A DNA stretch of 64,000 bases, taken from NCBI RefSeq assembly GCF_020382885.2, contig NC_058499.1, positions 67,001 to 131,000 of the forward strand, given 5' to 3'. The position numbers and the translations under genes were made by a program. Shown one piece after another: positions 25,639 through 38,198 of the stretch (the stretch's first letter is position 1; each line of letters opens with the position of its first letter). This DNA comes from Scatophagus argus (taxonomy: Eukaryota; Chordata; Actinopteri; Scatophagidae). A model generated the notes under the pieces. The model made no database searches, had not been told where the DNA came from, and was given only the letters and a program-made list of their open reading frames with translations.

Positions 25639-26762
25639 GTGAGAAACTCTTTTACTTTGTGGATTTAGACTCTAAAGTGAAGGTGAAAAGAGTTTAATCT
25701 TGAACGGTAGATTTCTACCATGCTTCACCTTTTACACCATGCAATCAGGCTTTCATCACTGCATGGTTTGGAGGACATAACTGTATTCTCTGTTGTAATA
25801 ATCCCAAGTATTTTGTAAATGTAAAACCAATTACAACATTGAATATCAGTAAGATTGTTGTATACCTAAGGACCAACATGTTCAAAGTCATATTTTTTCC
25901 ATAATTATTTGTTAATATTGTGCCTTCTTCTTGCTGCCTTTCCAGTGCAAATGCCAGTTGTAGATATTTTGTTGGTCCAGTTTTTGATTCCATGCAGGTT
26001 TCATTCAACTGCTAGTGTATTCAATAACCTTTGAGTGAAAAATAACCTGAATACCAGATTACTGAGATGTGCTAATCATATGAACTTAACTCCATGTGAG
26101 ATTACAATCTAGGAATTAAGGGGTAAAACTGCATAAAACTTCATTGAGTAGTCATTGTTCATTGACTACTGGGAACATAAAAGTTTTGAAGCTAAAATTT
26201 GAGTTGTTTTATGCATGAGTTATCCACAAGTACACCAGCTAACATAAAATTAGTTAAACTATGGATTGACTTTTGTTTTTCATGCTGAATTTTGCTACCT
26301 TTCCTGTCAAATGAACTGATAAACTTACTTAAATGTTGGTGTGGACATTTGCCCCTGAGCCAGGATTAGCGCTGACCTGATTGGCTCAGATCCCCTGTCA
26401 TTAACATGGATACTGAGGTTTCTATTTTTAAAATGGAGAATTGAGTCCCCTGGAACCTACAGAAGGGCCCCCAGCCACCCCGAGGCCTCAGTTTGACAAA
26501 CACTGACTGTTTGCCATTTATTTAAGGTGGTTTATCAATTGTCTTTTAAATATCAGTCTCTGACAGTCCAGTAACAGGTTGTTAGCAAACAATATTTCAT
26601 ATGTTTGGTTTTGCTTTACAGATGACACAATATTATTTAATATTATATTATATTGTCTTTGAACTGGCGACTTGTCTGAACCTCTACTATATTATCATAA
26701 CTTTTTGAAAACCTTTTATTTTTCTGATTATTGACAGAGTCTGAAACTAAAAAGAAGCCAAC

Positions 26763-29045
26763 ATGTCTGAGTGAGTATGAGTTTATTCTGTTGGAAACAT
26801 TGAACACACAATTGTTCTTTCCATCTCAAATTGTCATTCCTACAACCAAAATTCATTTTTTTAATTAAGCATAAACAGAGAGACTCATTAATAGCTTAGC
26901 TTTTCGGACCAAAATCATTTATCAACATTCTAAACTGGAGAATTTCGGTGATTCCGTGGTTGCTGTTACTAACATCACGTTTTCATTAAAGGGGAAAGAA
27001 GATGACATCAAGCCGTAGGCATCATCTGAAGGTAACACTGACCCAACAGGACTTTAATGAGACTGTAATGTTGCCTGCTGGATGTAAAAACATGTTAGTG
27101 AAACAGCTTCACCTTGTGCTGTGATGATGCATGTTGTTGAGTTCTTTCAGAGTTTTACGTCCTTGTCCTGCAGAGTTTGATGTTGCAGATCGCTGCTAAC
27201 TGGCTGGAGCAGGAAGCCAACGAAATTGCAGCTGCCAAAGAAGCCTACATGGCTGAGAAATGTGCTGCTCCCGACCTGAGTGGAGACCAGGCAGCTCTGA
27301 TGGTAAAAACACACAAATAAAACTTCACTCTGAAGACAGGAGGACGTCAAGAGCTCAGTTTGTGAGGAAATAATTTCTTTTTTTTTTTTACGTCTACAGG
27401 AAATCTGCAAAAAATTGCACCAGGCCCTCGACAAGATTGATGAGGACAGATATGATGCCGAGGCCAAAGTGGAAAAGACAGACAAAGAGGTAGACGTGTT
27501 TCTCACTTTAAGATGCTCTAATTTCAACAGGTTTGAATGTCGCTTAAACATTAAAGAGTGACTAAACAAAGGTCTATGTGAAACTTCTCAACCTTTGGTT
27601 CTGTCAGTAGTTGATACTGGGTCATCTACAGGAACTGAGAGTTACATTAAGGTTAAGTCTGATGTTGTGATTATGACATTTGGTATTATGTTCATAAATC
27701 ACAACGGAAATAATAGGACTAGTCCCAGCCTAGTCAAGCGAGCATGAACTGATGAAGCCTCTTGGATGAGAGGTGAAACGTCTTCAAAGACAAATAACTA
27801 AGTCCAGTTGCATTCGATTGAATTTCCTTGAGATAACCATGACCTGGATGAATGAGAATATTCACAGGCTTAACGGAAATAATAAATTATGATATTTACA
27901 GTCTTTTGATGTTTCGACCGATGGTCTGTTACCAGTTGTCAGGTGTTGGAGATAACTCTTTCAGTGATGTCCTGGACAACCAATCTGATGCTGATACACT
28001 ACATAGACAAAAGTATTGGGATGGAACTGTTTTTCAGGGTTTGGGCTCGGCCCCTGACTTCCAGTGAAGGGAAATCTTAATGCTTCAGCATACCAAGACA
28101 TTTTGGACAATGCTATGCTTCCAACTTTGTGGCAACAGTTTGTTGAAGGCCCTTTTCTATTCCAGCATGACTGTGCCCCAGTGCACAAAGCAAAGCTCCA
28201 TAAAGACATGGTTGGTTGAGTTTGGTGTGGAAGAACTTGACTGGCCCACACAGAGCCCTGACCTCAACCCCATCCAACACCTTTGACATGAACTGGAATG
28301 GAGATTGTGAGCCAGGCCTTTTGGTCCAACATCAGTGTGTGACCTCACAAAAGCTCTACTGCATGAATGGGCACAAATTCTCACAGAAACACTCCAACAT
28401 GTTGTGGAAAGCCTTCACAGAAGAGTGGAAGCTGTTAGAGCTGCAAAGCTGTCTGTGTGTTTAGAATGATATGTCATTAAGGTCCCTGTTGGTGCGATGG
28501 TCAGGTGACCCAATACTTTTGTCTATATAGTGTACAAGAAATATAAAAATATTGCAAAATTTCATTTATATATTGGGAGGAAAAATTTGATGACAAAAAG
28601 TTCAGACAAGAGCACCCCAGCAACACTTTCCAAATTACCAGTTTATTACCAGTCTCTTTGTGTGATTCTGTCTGTCAGCTGAGTTTCATCTGTTAGTCTC
28701 GGTCTGTGTTTGTAGATCGCAGAGCTGAAGCTGAAAGTGGTTGAGCTGGCTGGAGTGAAGAAACCAGCACTGAAGAAAGTGCGTATGTCAGCGGACGCCA
28801 TGCTGCAGGCTCTGCTGGGAGGAAAGCACAAGGTGACCATGGACCTGAGAGCCAACCTGAAGCAGGTCAAGAAGGAGGTCAAAGAGGAGGTAAGACACTG
28901 TCACAGATCTCTGTAGACATTAACACAGAGTTGGACACACAAACACGTCACTGTGTCTGTCCTGTAGGCTGCTGAGGGTGTCGGCGACTGGCGTAAGAAC
29001 ATTGAGGACAAAGCTGACAGGAAGAAGATGTTCGAGACTTCCTAA
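26763..29045 (+). CDS. tnni2: Troponin I, fast skeletal type, gene 4 (complete, 172 aa)
   Basis: Coding exons are 26763-26770, 26992-27031, 27174-27302, 27400-27489, 28716-28889 and 28968-29045; the ATG exon begins near 26738. The 40-nt third exon adds a glycine, giving [16 protein letters not shown]. Residues 17-59 are the troponin C-binding helix ([18 protein letters not shown]), 60-89 the IT arm (ending KVEKTDKE), 90-147 the inhibitory region [13 protein letters not shown] and a switch peptide reading [17 protein letters not shown], and 148-172 the tail ending KMFETS. The [12 protein letters not shown] variant is shared only with gene 5; the other genes have [13 protein letters not shown] variant poly(A) signal ATTAAA is at 29113-29118. 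Intron 5 is swollen to 1.2 kb by a dispersed repeat and a Tc1-type element. Confidence 0.95.
27724..27867 (+). repeat. Dispersed repeat, copy 2
   Basis: This lies in intron 5 of gene 4. It differs from the copy at 19006-19149 at about two positions over 144 bases and has the same orientation. Confidence 0.75.
27995..28534 (+). mobile_element. Tc1/mariner-type DNA transposon remnant
   Basis: Terminal inverted repeats of 24 bases begin CACTACATAGACAAAAGTAT on the left (27997) and match the reverse complement of the right end (to 28532) with one difference. Both ends are flanked by TA, the Tc1/mariner target duplication (27995-27996 and 28533-28534). The + strand encodes a decayed C-terminal transposase with [18 protein letters not shown] at about 28231-28284, the signature containing the second catalytic aspartate. 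The N-terminal DNA-binding part is absent and there is a stop straight after the motif, so at about 540 bp it is an internally deleted, non-autonomous copy. Confidence 0.9.
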
Positions 29046-29118
29046 AGACTTCAATGCCTCTCTTTCCACTGTTATATCTCACCTTTTTCATGGAATTGAA
29101 AAAACTAGTGCCATTAAA

Positions 29119-30320
29119 TTTATTTTTGGAATAAGGAAACGCTGTCACAGTGTAGGTTTGTTTTTAGTTGGGATTCATTTGGTCATCAGCTGGGCTGTAG
29201 GTGGACTTTTCATTGTTTGAGTGATTTAAAATTCATTTCTGTTCTCTCTCTTCTTTTAAACCAGAGAGATGTTGATGCAGAGCTGAACCTCAGGTGTTTT
29301 CCCTCAGACATAAAGTCTTAAATAGAAACATGCTAATTACAAAGAGCTGTTTCCAGGGGTGAGAATCACAGCAATTCAGAAATCTGTTTGTTATGCTCAC
29401 AGTACACCAGCAGGTGTCAGCAGATAGCCTCTCGCCCTCCTCTCAGCTGGATGGCTTACCATCCTGTTTCAGTCGTGAAACATTGCTTCACATCAAATAT
29501 TTTCATCAAATCAAACTTCTTCATCTCAAACAATACAGCAACATGACGTTCTACAGATGGTGAGTGGCTTTATTTTCTCCTTTTTCATTTCATCACAGCA
29601 TGAGGTTTTGTCTAACTCTATTAGACTCTTGACATCTATATGAAAGTGTCTTGCAGGTTACTTAAAAGGAATCCACATTGTATTTCACACATTAATTCAT
29701 ATTGTTCCTGCTTTTTGTTTTGGCTGCTTGTGATGTTTTTTACTGAGCAAAATGCATAACTTTACACATTTGCTCAATATATTGATATATATTTGGTATC
29801 TCCACAAAAACTTAAACGTTCAGTTGGACTAATGCAGAAAGAGGTTGAAGTTAAATGATTACAATTGTATAGAGGTCCTGAGAGCTCAAGAAAATATAGG
29901 CAGATGACAAAATACATTCAAAAAGTGAACAAAATGAAGCCAAATAAAGAAAGACTGCGAGTGTCACAGACAGCACGAGAAACTTTTCAGGGCAAATCAA
30001 AGAGTGATGAGCTCTTCATAAGCCTCAAAGCAGCAGCCTGAATCAGACAAACTTATAGTCTTTGTAATTTTATACTAAAACCTGTTTTCATTCACACTGC
30101 TGCTTGTTAACTAAACTTTGAATGACTCAACGCACTGATGCTGGTGGTGCAAAGGAAACTGAATCTATGAGCTTTAATTGTGGCAGCCTGCCTGCTGTTG
30201 TGTAACAATTGCTTCACTGATTTGTCACTGGTCTCTGGGGAACCTGATCGTGTCCCTTTGGCCTCCAGTCCAGTGAGGCCACTTCCTGAGGCAGAAATTT
30301 ATGAGGTTACTCAGAGAGTT
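29119..30320. other. Spacer between tnni2 genes 4 and 5
   Basis: Apart from the gene 4 3'UTR at its left end I see no gene, named repeat or strong motif. Confidence 0.5.
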
Positions 30321-30326
30321 GTGGTG

Positions 30327-30500
30327 GTATTTCTGGAGCCTGCCGGCCTATTGGTCTGAAGTGCTCTGCTACCATAAAGAGGGCTGACTTTCCTGCTGAG
30401 CGAGCACTTCACACCCTATATACCCTGTTTAATCTCTACTGTTAGGACTTGGCCGTGTCTCCCCCTTCTTCGTCTTCCTCCTCCTCGTCACATTCAGTAG
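30327..30500 (+). promoter_or_regulatory. Promoter and untranslated exon 1 of tnni2 gene 5
   Basis: GTATTTCTGGAGCC starts at 30327, ATTGG is at 30350-30354, CCATAAAGAG at 30372-30381 and TATATA at 30417-30422. Exon 1 contains CTTGGCCGTGTCTCC, close to gene 6 (CTTTGGCAGTGTCTCC), then a TTCTTC/TCCTCC tract, and ends CAGTAG at 30500 before GTGAGA. The two exon 1 sequences are the most similar pair in the array. Confidence 0.8.
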
Positions 30501-31709
30501 GTGAGAGTCTGTACAGCTCAGCTTCGTTCAGTGTGGTAGTCACACTGGGCTCTGGTCTACAGGTGGGACTTTACAGGTGTTCGTATGTGATTTTTAAAAG
30601 TGCTGCTGCAGATGGGACTTCCAACCTGTGAGGTTGCCTTCACATGCTTGTAGGTAGAATCAGAGAGACTAACTGGACTTAATGAAGGACGCTGTAGGGC
30701 ACTGAGGGATGAAATAACGACTGGACTTTCAGGCAGGTTAAAACTGAAGCTCATTTTGTTGTTTCAGTTTGATCTGAGTTGTCTGTGAATAAAAACAAGC
30801 AGAGGGGTTTAATCTTTAAAAGAATAAAAAAGTGAATGTTTATGAAGCAAACCCCAGCTCAGTAAACCAGTTTGGTAGAGCTTTATGTTAATTTTATGAT
30901 AATTTCCAGGATGTATTTTGATAAAAAAATATCCCAAAAAATTAACTCCTTAAAGGAAAAGCATCCTTTAAATGTATTTAGTCAGCATTTATTGGAAAAT
31001 TACTCTGCCTATATGTTGAATTGTTTTTTATTTTTCTATTGACAAAGAAGACAAAGACACATAAAGATTTTTGATTCTTCATGAAATCATGTTTTCTTAG
31101 TGGATGTTTTCATATGTTGACTAAAGTATAAGCATAAGAAGATTTAACAAAGCATTTGTGAACAGTTTTAACATCCACAGTGGAAACCTGAAGAGAATCA
31201 GGAAAGGAATGGTTTGAAGTGGTTTGTGGCTCACTGTAGAAAGTTTGATGGTTTGTGAAAGAGTCTGTAGCCACACCTCACAGTCAGCCGTTGCCCTGCA
31301 TGCCTGCAGGATGTTGGACGTGGTGTTAACGGGTCTCGTTGCGTGCTTGGCGCCACATTTGGTTCATCTGCTGGTGGCATTTCGTGCTCAGGTCATTGGC
31401 TCGCAGTAACAAGTTAAATCCAGGCAGAATGTCTTCAGCCGAGACAACTGTTCAGAGCAAGACCCCCTTTCTGACCCCACCCGTCCAAAATTAGCTGATT
31501 TGTGATGGCTGGCAGCCGGTTTTCCATGGGAGTAAAGAGTATCATGTTTCCTGCTGCAGGTCAAAAGGTTACTGATCGATAACCCGTGGAGCTCAGCTGT
31601 GGACGCTCAGTGAGTCCATCAGTCAGTCAGTGAGTTCTGTGTAAGCTGATTAACTGATGAATGTCTTCTGTCTGTGAACAGGCTGTGAAGAAGATCACAA
31701 ACCAGAAAA

Positions 31710-34700
31710 ATGTCTGAGTGAGTACATGTCTTCTTCCTCCTCGTCCTCCTCCTTCTTGTGATTTTGTAATCTAATGGCACTGATTGTATTTCACTCCAAG
31801 CCACATCATGTCTATTTGTACATTTTTATTTATTTATTTTTCAATTTTACACCTCAAACTCAGCTGTTGGAGAAATACTTAATTTATTTACAGGATAAAT
31901 TTATGATAATCTCAGAGGAAGTTTTGGATTGAGTGCATCTCTCTGTGATGTCTTTAATTCTGATAATCCATCAGACAAAACTCAGGGTTTGATGGTAGCA
32001 TCAACAGTATGTCTTTGTGTTAAGCCTTTTGTCCCAAACATTTTGTATGTTCAGTTAGTCAGATTGTTTTAATGATTATGATCTTTTACTTTGTCCATGT
32101 CACAATGAAAACATTTGGAGCTGATTTAAAGACAAAGTAGTGAAACTGCTCAAACAAACTGCAATATGTTGTATTGTATTCTGCATCTCACATTTGAATG
32201 TATCTGCACACCAGTAGTTTGTTGAAATGAACTGATTTTTAAGTGTTACCTGACCTTGTCCCTGATGTCTTAGAGGGATGAATTCAAATCTCACATTAAA
32301 GGAAAAGTCCATCCCAAATTCAAAAAATCAAATTGGCACGTTTCCTCCTCCCTGTAGTGTTGTTTATCCACCAGACAGTTTTGATGTGAGCTGCAGAGTT
32401 TGGGAGGTGTTGGCTGTAGAGACATCATCCTTTTCACCCTAATAAGACGAGGTGAAGCTTCATTGCTGTATTATTAACATTGTGAGCTACAACTAATATA
32501 AAACTGAATCACATCCTATATTTATTGATTGTTTAATCAATACATTTTCAGTAAACAAAGAACATAAAAAGCATCAGACAGCCAAAAAGGAAATCCCATG
32601 AAATGAATGCTAACAGTTAGCATGTTAACATTTTAGCATTAATCTGAGAGTAGAGATGGGTCTGATGGAAATTCAGCCTTTATTTTATCACAGGAAACCT
32701 TTCAAACTAAAGTGTAGATGCTGATTTCTCCTGTGCAGAACATTGATCAATGACATACTTGATCTGGACTGACAGAGATGTCCATGATGTCCAGGCTGCT
32801 GATTTGTGATCAGGTGTTTGTGTGCAAAAGCACACTAAAGCCAGCAGTCTCTGTAATCATTCATACCCAGTATCATATTAATACTATTTAAACATGTTTT
32901 CACAACTCAGATCAATGCATTTCAGTTCACTGATGTTTCTGCTCTCCCTTGACCCACAGCCCACACCTTCTGACTGTGGGAGGAATAATAATACATGTGG
33001 AAAAATCAGCTGCAGGAATTCTGTAATTTAGCATCTTTGTTGAGAAATTATTTTCACTGACTAACACATTTTATCTTGTTCATTTCATACAAAACAAAAG
33101 CCAAGTGTGGAACAGTGGAACATGCTCTGTATTTTAAAATTTAATTTGAGTTAGGTCTCAACCTGCTCTAATTGGAAAATGTCATGAGATAACTGTTGTT
33201 GTGAATTGGCTCTACCTAAATAAACTGAATTGAATCGAACTGAACACTTTTACAGGAGGTTAAAAGAAATCCTGCTCCACATGACCACCTGTCAAACCAT
33301 TGCTGTAGAGGTGCCTGGCCAGCTGCTTCTTCCTGTTTTCAGCCTTAATGCTATGCTAACCTTACCAGTTGCTGGTTTTAGCTTCATATCAGACCCAGAG
33401 CTATTCAGAACATTTCTTTTTAAGACAGTGGATAAGAATGTTTGTCGTTTGATGAGACATGACCATCAGTCCTGACAATGTCTAATGTCCGTCCTTCAGG
33501 GGAAAGAAAATGACATCCAGCCGCAGGCATCATCTGAAGGTCGGGATCAAACTCTGCTTTGAGTGTTATTGTTGAGCTTTTTAATTAAATTGGACTCACT
33601 CGTCTTTTCACCTCCCTGCAGAGTTTGATGCTTCAGATTGCTGCCAACTGGATCGAGCAGGAGAAGAAGGACATCGAGGCAGCAAAGGAGGCCTACATGG
33701 CTGAGAACTGCCCTGCCCCTGACCTCAGTGGAGACCAGGCCGCCCTCATGGTGAGTCCATGAGGCTGTCGGCTTGCACTTTGATTCTTTTATTTAAGTAA
33801 AAGTGTAAATACCACATATTATCAACATCATAAGAGAACTTTTACTGTAATTCCCAAGTCTTCAGTTCAGTAGTTTTCGAATTTGGCTTGAAGATCTCTA
33901 ACGTTGGTGAAGTTCTGAATGTGAGGATGAGGGAGGATGTCTGATGAAATGATCAGTTGAGTTGAGTTAATTATAATGGTGTCAAGAGGTCTGACAGCTG
34001 AAGAAATGTTTGTTTGTTTGGCATTTCAACAGGAAATCTGTAAGAAGCTCCATGCTGCCATTGACAAGATTGACGAGGTGAGATACGACGCTGAGGCCAA
34101 AGTGCAGAAGGCAGACAAAGAGGTGAGAGACACAATCTTGTCAGGTATCCAGCTGTGGGTGACATCTAAAAATCCCTTTGCTGTGAACTGTGCTGAATGT
34201 AAACGTCTTCATGTTGAAAAAATTTGAATGAGATAAATTAACAACAGAGAAAGGTTATCGTCAAAAAAGACAAAATGTTCTCAGCAGTCACAGAATTATA
34301 AATCTGTTCATGTACAGTTAGTGTAGGAGTCAGAAAACACCAGATGATCCAGTTCACCGCCACTCGCCTGTTCCACCTGCCTTACAGTTAAACAGGTATT
34401 CCTGTTTCATGCCGTTTCGGAGGATTTTTAAATATTCAGGAGTTTGAACAATGACTCGTGAATATTTTAGTGCAGAGGGGGCCTCACTGAACACAAGTGA
34501 GATTTACTGATATTACATCATGACCCCAGATGCTTTCCAGTTGAGTTCCTGGCTTCATCAGTCATTGTTGATCTATCATGGCAAGAAAGTTTAGACTGGA
34601 TTCAGCATAAATCATGTGTGTCAGGAGAAGCTTGAAATGAGCCGTCAATTTGTCTAAAACCCTCCTCCTGACACACTGAAGCTCAGGTGTTAATGAAGAC

Positions 34701-36034
34701 AACACCAAGACGATACTCGACTGCTTCCACAACATTTCCCCAACGTTTCTCTGCCTCCAGATTGAGGATCTGAAGCTGAAGGTGGTTGAGCTGGCCGGAG
34801 TGAAGAAACCAGCACTGAAGAAAGTGCGTATGTCAGCGGACGCCATGCTGCAGGCTCTGCTGGGAGGAAAGCACAAGGTGACCATGGACCTGAGAGCCAA
34901 CCTGAAGCAGGTCAAGAAGGAGGTCAAAGAGGAGGTGAGGAAGGGGTCCAGACTGAGCACATGTGTCAGGAGAAGCTTCAAATAAACTAAAAATTGCTGT
35001 CACATCATGCATCACTTCATGAAATCACATATCAGCAGCAACAAACTGACTCGAAGTCAGTACTCATCAGCTCATAAAGACATTTAGACACGAAACTCAC
35101 TGTTGAGATCTTTGGTCTTTAGAAACATCCAAGTCTTCTCTTTCCATGTTTTCACATCTGGTCAGATCCTTTACTACTGCAGTAAAAGTACCAATACCAC
35201 AATACCACAATTACCACAAGTAAATGTATAGCAGTATTATCAGCTTTGCATTGTAACAGTGCAAAAGTAGACATGTAGGAAAAGTACACCATAAAAACAA
35301 CAAAGATCAATAGATAAGGATTTAGAAGGGAGGATTTAGTGACATCTAGTGGTGAGGCAATGAACAGCCCTCGCCTCGCCCTGTGGGGAGAGAACACTGA
35401 AGTCCCTGTCAGTGGTTGGTTTGCCTATCCAGGGCTCCCGTAGAAACAACACATCCTTGACACTTTACTGTTAATTTTAATGCTTTGCTGTGCTGAACAC
35501 TTTTGTGCTTTTTAACCCTTTGAGCCACTGCTGATTTCCAATCATTTCATCACACTGTGAAAGTTTGAGTGGTCTGAAACATGTCACAGGTCTTCTGGAA
35601 ACTTGAATTGAATTTTCTAGAAGCTGGTTGAAACAGTTTTAGAATCGGAATATTTTATTGATCCCTGGTGGGAAATTGAGTAGGACTGCACTTTTAAGTC
35701 AAACCCAAGTTTTAAGTTTCTTGAATCTTGTGATGATGACTGATTGCAGGTCATTACACCTTAGTGAAATTAAAGGAAAACAACACCCTGATAAAATGTC
35801 CCTTTCAATTGAAATGGGCTATAACATAAGTCTTACTGTACCACAAATTAGTCAATGATTCTAATGAAAAAGGTCCTTTGTGATGTTGATGTGTTAATGT
35901 TTTTGTGTTGATGAGGAAGTTAATGTGTAATGAGTCCATGTTGTTCTTCTTTGTAGTCAACAGAGGCGGTGGGCGACTGGCGTAAAAACATTGAGGATAA
36001 GGCTGACAGGAAGAAGATGTTTGAGACTTCCTAA
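31710..36034 (+). CDS. tnni2: Troponin I, fast skeletal type, gene 5 (complete, 172 aa)
   Basis: Coding exons are 31710-31717, 33500-33539, 33622-33750, 34033-34122, 34761-34934 and 35957-36034; the ATG exon begins at 31682. The start is [16 protein letters not shown], as in gene 4. Residues 17-59 are the troponin C-binding helix ([18 protein letters not shown]) with [13 protein letters not shown], 60-89 the IT arm ([20 protein letters not shown] where the other paralogues have E or D), 90-147 the inhibitory region and switch peptide, and 148-172 the tail [20 protein letters not shown] and MFETS. Exon 6 is identical to gene 4 over its last 138 bases. Poly(A) signal AATAAA at 36247-36252. Intron 2, between the ATG exon and the 40-nt exon, is the longest in the gene (1.8 kb) and ends in a LINE tail. 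Confidence 0.95.
33120..33242 (+). repeat. LINE/SINE 3' tail
   Basis: The stretch CTGCTCTAATTGGAAAATGT through AAATAAACTGAATTGAATCG is a common fish element tail ending in AATTG-like units. Better copies are at 44440-44690 (+), 52015-52230 (-) and 60612-60830 (-). Confidence 0.65.
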
Positions 36035-36254
36035 AACCTTCCTGAAGTGACGAGGACAAAAGCAGGAGGGACTGAGGTCTGAGAGACTGAATGGGTCTCA
36101 CACAGGGATAAGAGTTTAGACTTTTTTATTTTCTTTGCTTGTTTTTGTGATACCGTCAGTGCCATGAGCAACTGAACAGAGACAAAGAAATGTCATCATT
36201 ACGTCTGAAACAGTCAGCCTGTACAGGTTTCCATGGAGCAATTAGAAATAAATG

Positions 36255-36880
36255 TTTCAAAATGAGGACAAAATTGTTTGTTACATTTATCTGCACATTA
36301 TTTATTATTATTGTTTTTCTCATATCGCACAAACTGAATGATGAATTTCACATTTCAAAAACTTCATTTTCAAAAACAAAGCTTTAGGAAAAACTAGTAT
36401 GTGGACACTGAGTCAGATTTTTCAGTATCAGGTTAAAAGAAGATGACTGATGTCTCAGGAAATCAGGAATCAGACAGATGTTTTACATTTTGATCAGATC
36501 AGAACGATCATATACACACACACACATATATATATATACATATACGTATGTAAATATATATATATATACTACCGTCTCTACATTGTTTAACTTCTGCCAT
36601 GACTGTTAGGATTGAAATTTATGCACAGGAATAACAAATGACTCTTGATTTCAGAGAATTTTCAAAACAGTTGATCTGAGCTTTTATAAAAAGGAGGCCT
36701 GCTTTGAGCGGTTCAATCTAAGTGTTCTTTTACATTAAAGAGGGGAACTTACGAAGACGAGACCATTTCAAATCTACTTAAAAACCCCTGAAGGTTAAAG
36801 ATGGTTTTCTCTACACACAGTGAATCTGTTGAAGGCTTCAGATCAACTCGAAGTTGACTCACGGGGAGGGCTGGGCCGGG
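36255..36880. other. Spacer between tnni2 genes 5 and 6
   Basis: It contains an AC/AT microsatellite at about 36512-36568. The rest is AT-rich with no recognised gene. Confidence 0.6.
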
Positions 36881-36881
36881 T

Positions 36882-37070
36882 GTATTTCAGGAGCTCGTAG
36901 GCCCATTGGTCTGCCTGGGTTCCATTTCCATAAAGAGGATCTGGACATTTTGCTGAGGCATCGCAATCCACCATATATACCCTATTTCATTTTTCACTGT
37001 CTGCAGCTTTGGCAGTGTCTCCTTTTCTTCCACCAAGTTGTCCTCCTCTTCTTCTTCCTCCTCTCAGTAG
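36882..37070 (+). promoter_or_regulatory. Promoter and untranslated exon 1 of tnni2 gene 6
   Basis: GTATTTCAGGAGCTC starts at 36882, ATTGG is at 36905-36909, CCATAAAGAG at 36928-36937 and TATATA at 36974-36979. Exon 1 is pyrimidine-rich and ends CTCAGTAG at 37070 before GTGAGA. Confidence 0.8.
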
Positions 37071-38198
37071 GTGAGAAATCTTTATATTTTTCCCTCCCTT
37101 TGAGGCTCTCTGAGAGCAGCATCTTTAATTTTATCAGAGAAAAAAATAGGCATTGACTGCCAGACTGTACTTCTAAAAATCCTAAAGGGTTGTCCGTTCA
37201 TCCACCTCTGACCCATCCTGACATCCTGAACTTGCTTTCTACGTGTTTGTTGCTGACATCTGACCTTTTCCTCACAGACCTGAATTTATGAGAGCCATTA
37301 AGCTGCACTGTTTTGTGTTTTATGGTCCTGAAGCTTTGCAGCTCAGTGTCTGAAAAGTCGTTCAGATGCACTCAGACTCAATAATTCCATGTCATGACGT
37401 TACTTGAGAGTTGGTAAAATGTGATGCTTTCTAGGTCACAAGAGAGAAAGATATCATCATTCTAGTTTTGAACTTCAACAGCTTGTTGACTGAGATCAAG
37501 TGGATTTATTTGTATCATAAAATCTGTGCCATGCTTGTAACCACATAAGTGAACCTGTTATTTATTTAAAGTTGATACCTCAGTGCTTATTAACTGACTT
37601 CATCCATATGGATGTCATTAAAAAATATGTTTATTTGTCTTGGTGGCTGCAAGATTTATTTCTTGGGTGTTTTTCTCTTTTATCATTAGCATCCCAGTTT
37701 CTAAATTTGTTAGATTTAAGTGTCAGAAGAAACAACTTGTAAGTTTGGGTCTGTCAGCCCTGACGAGTCACTTTGCCACAGGAAGATAACTTTAAAGAAC
37801 TGTGATAGTAATTTCAAAAGGGAACCCGATAATCAAGAGCTCATGTAATTTGATTTGGACATTAGTCATTTAGAGCCATTTAAAGGTATCAACAATAAGC
37901 TTTGCTTAATGATATTCCACAGCAGAATTTTTTCTGCTCCCACTCTGGTCAGAAGATGACACCTGATCCCGACTGTCCCAGTTTAGTTCAGGCAACGCCA
38001 CTCAGCTGTGGCCTCTGATCACATTACAGCAGGAATATTTCTGTCCATCCATCTCCATCAGAGCTGCAGCAGAACATGCTGATCTCAGAGAACCTCACAC
38101 TGATATGAAAGACTACGGGGCTCAGCAGAGGTCAAAAATACTCAAGTGTGTTCTTATGCATGTCTTCATGCAGGCTGTGAACCGCGAAAACCACCAAG

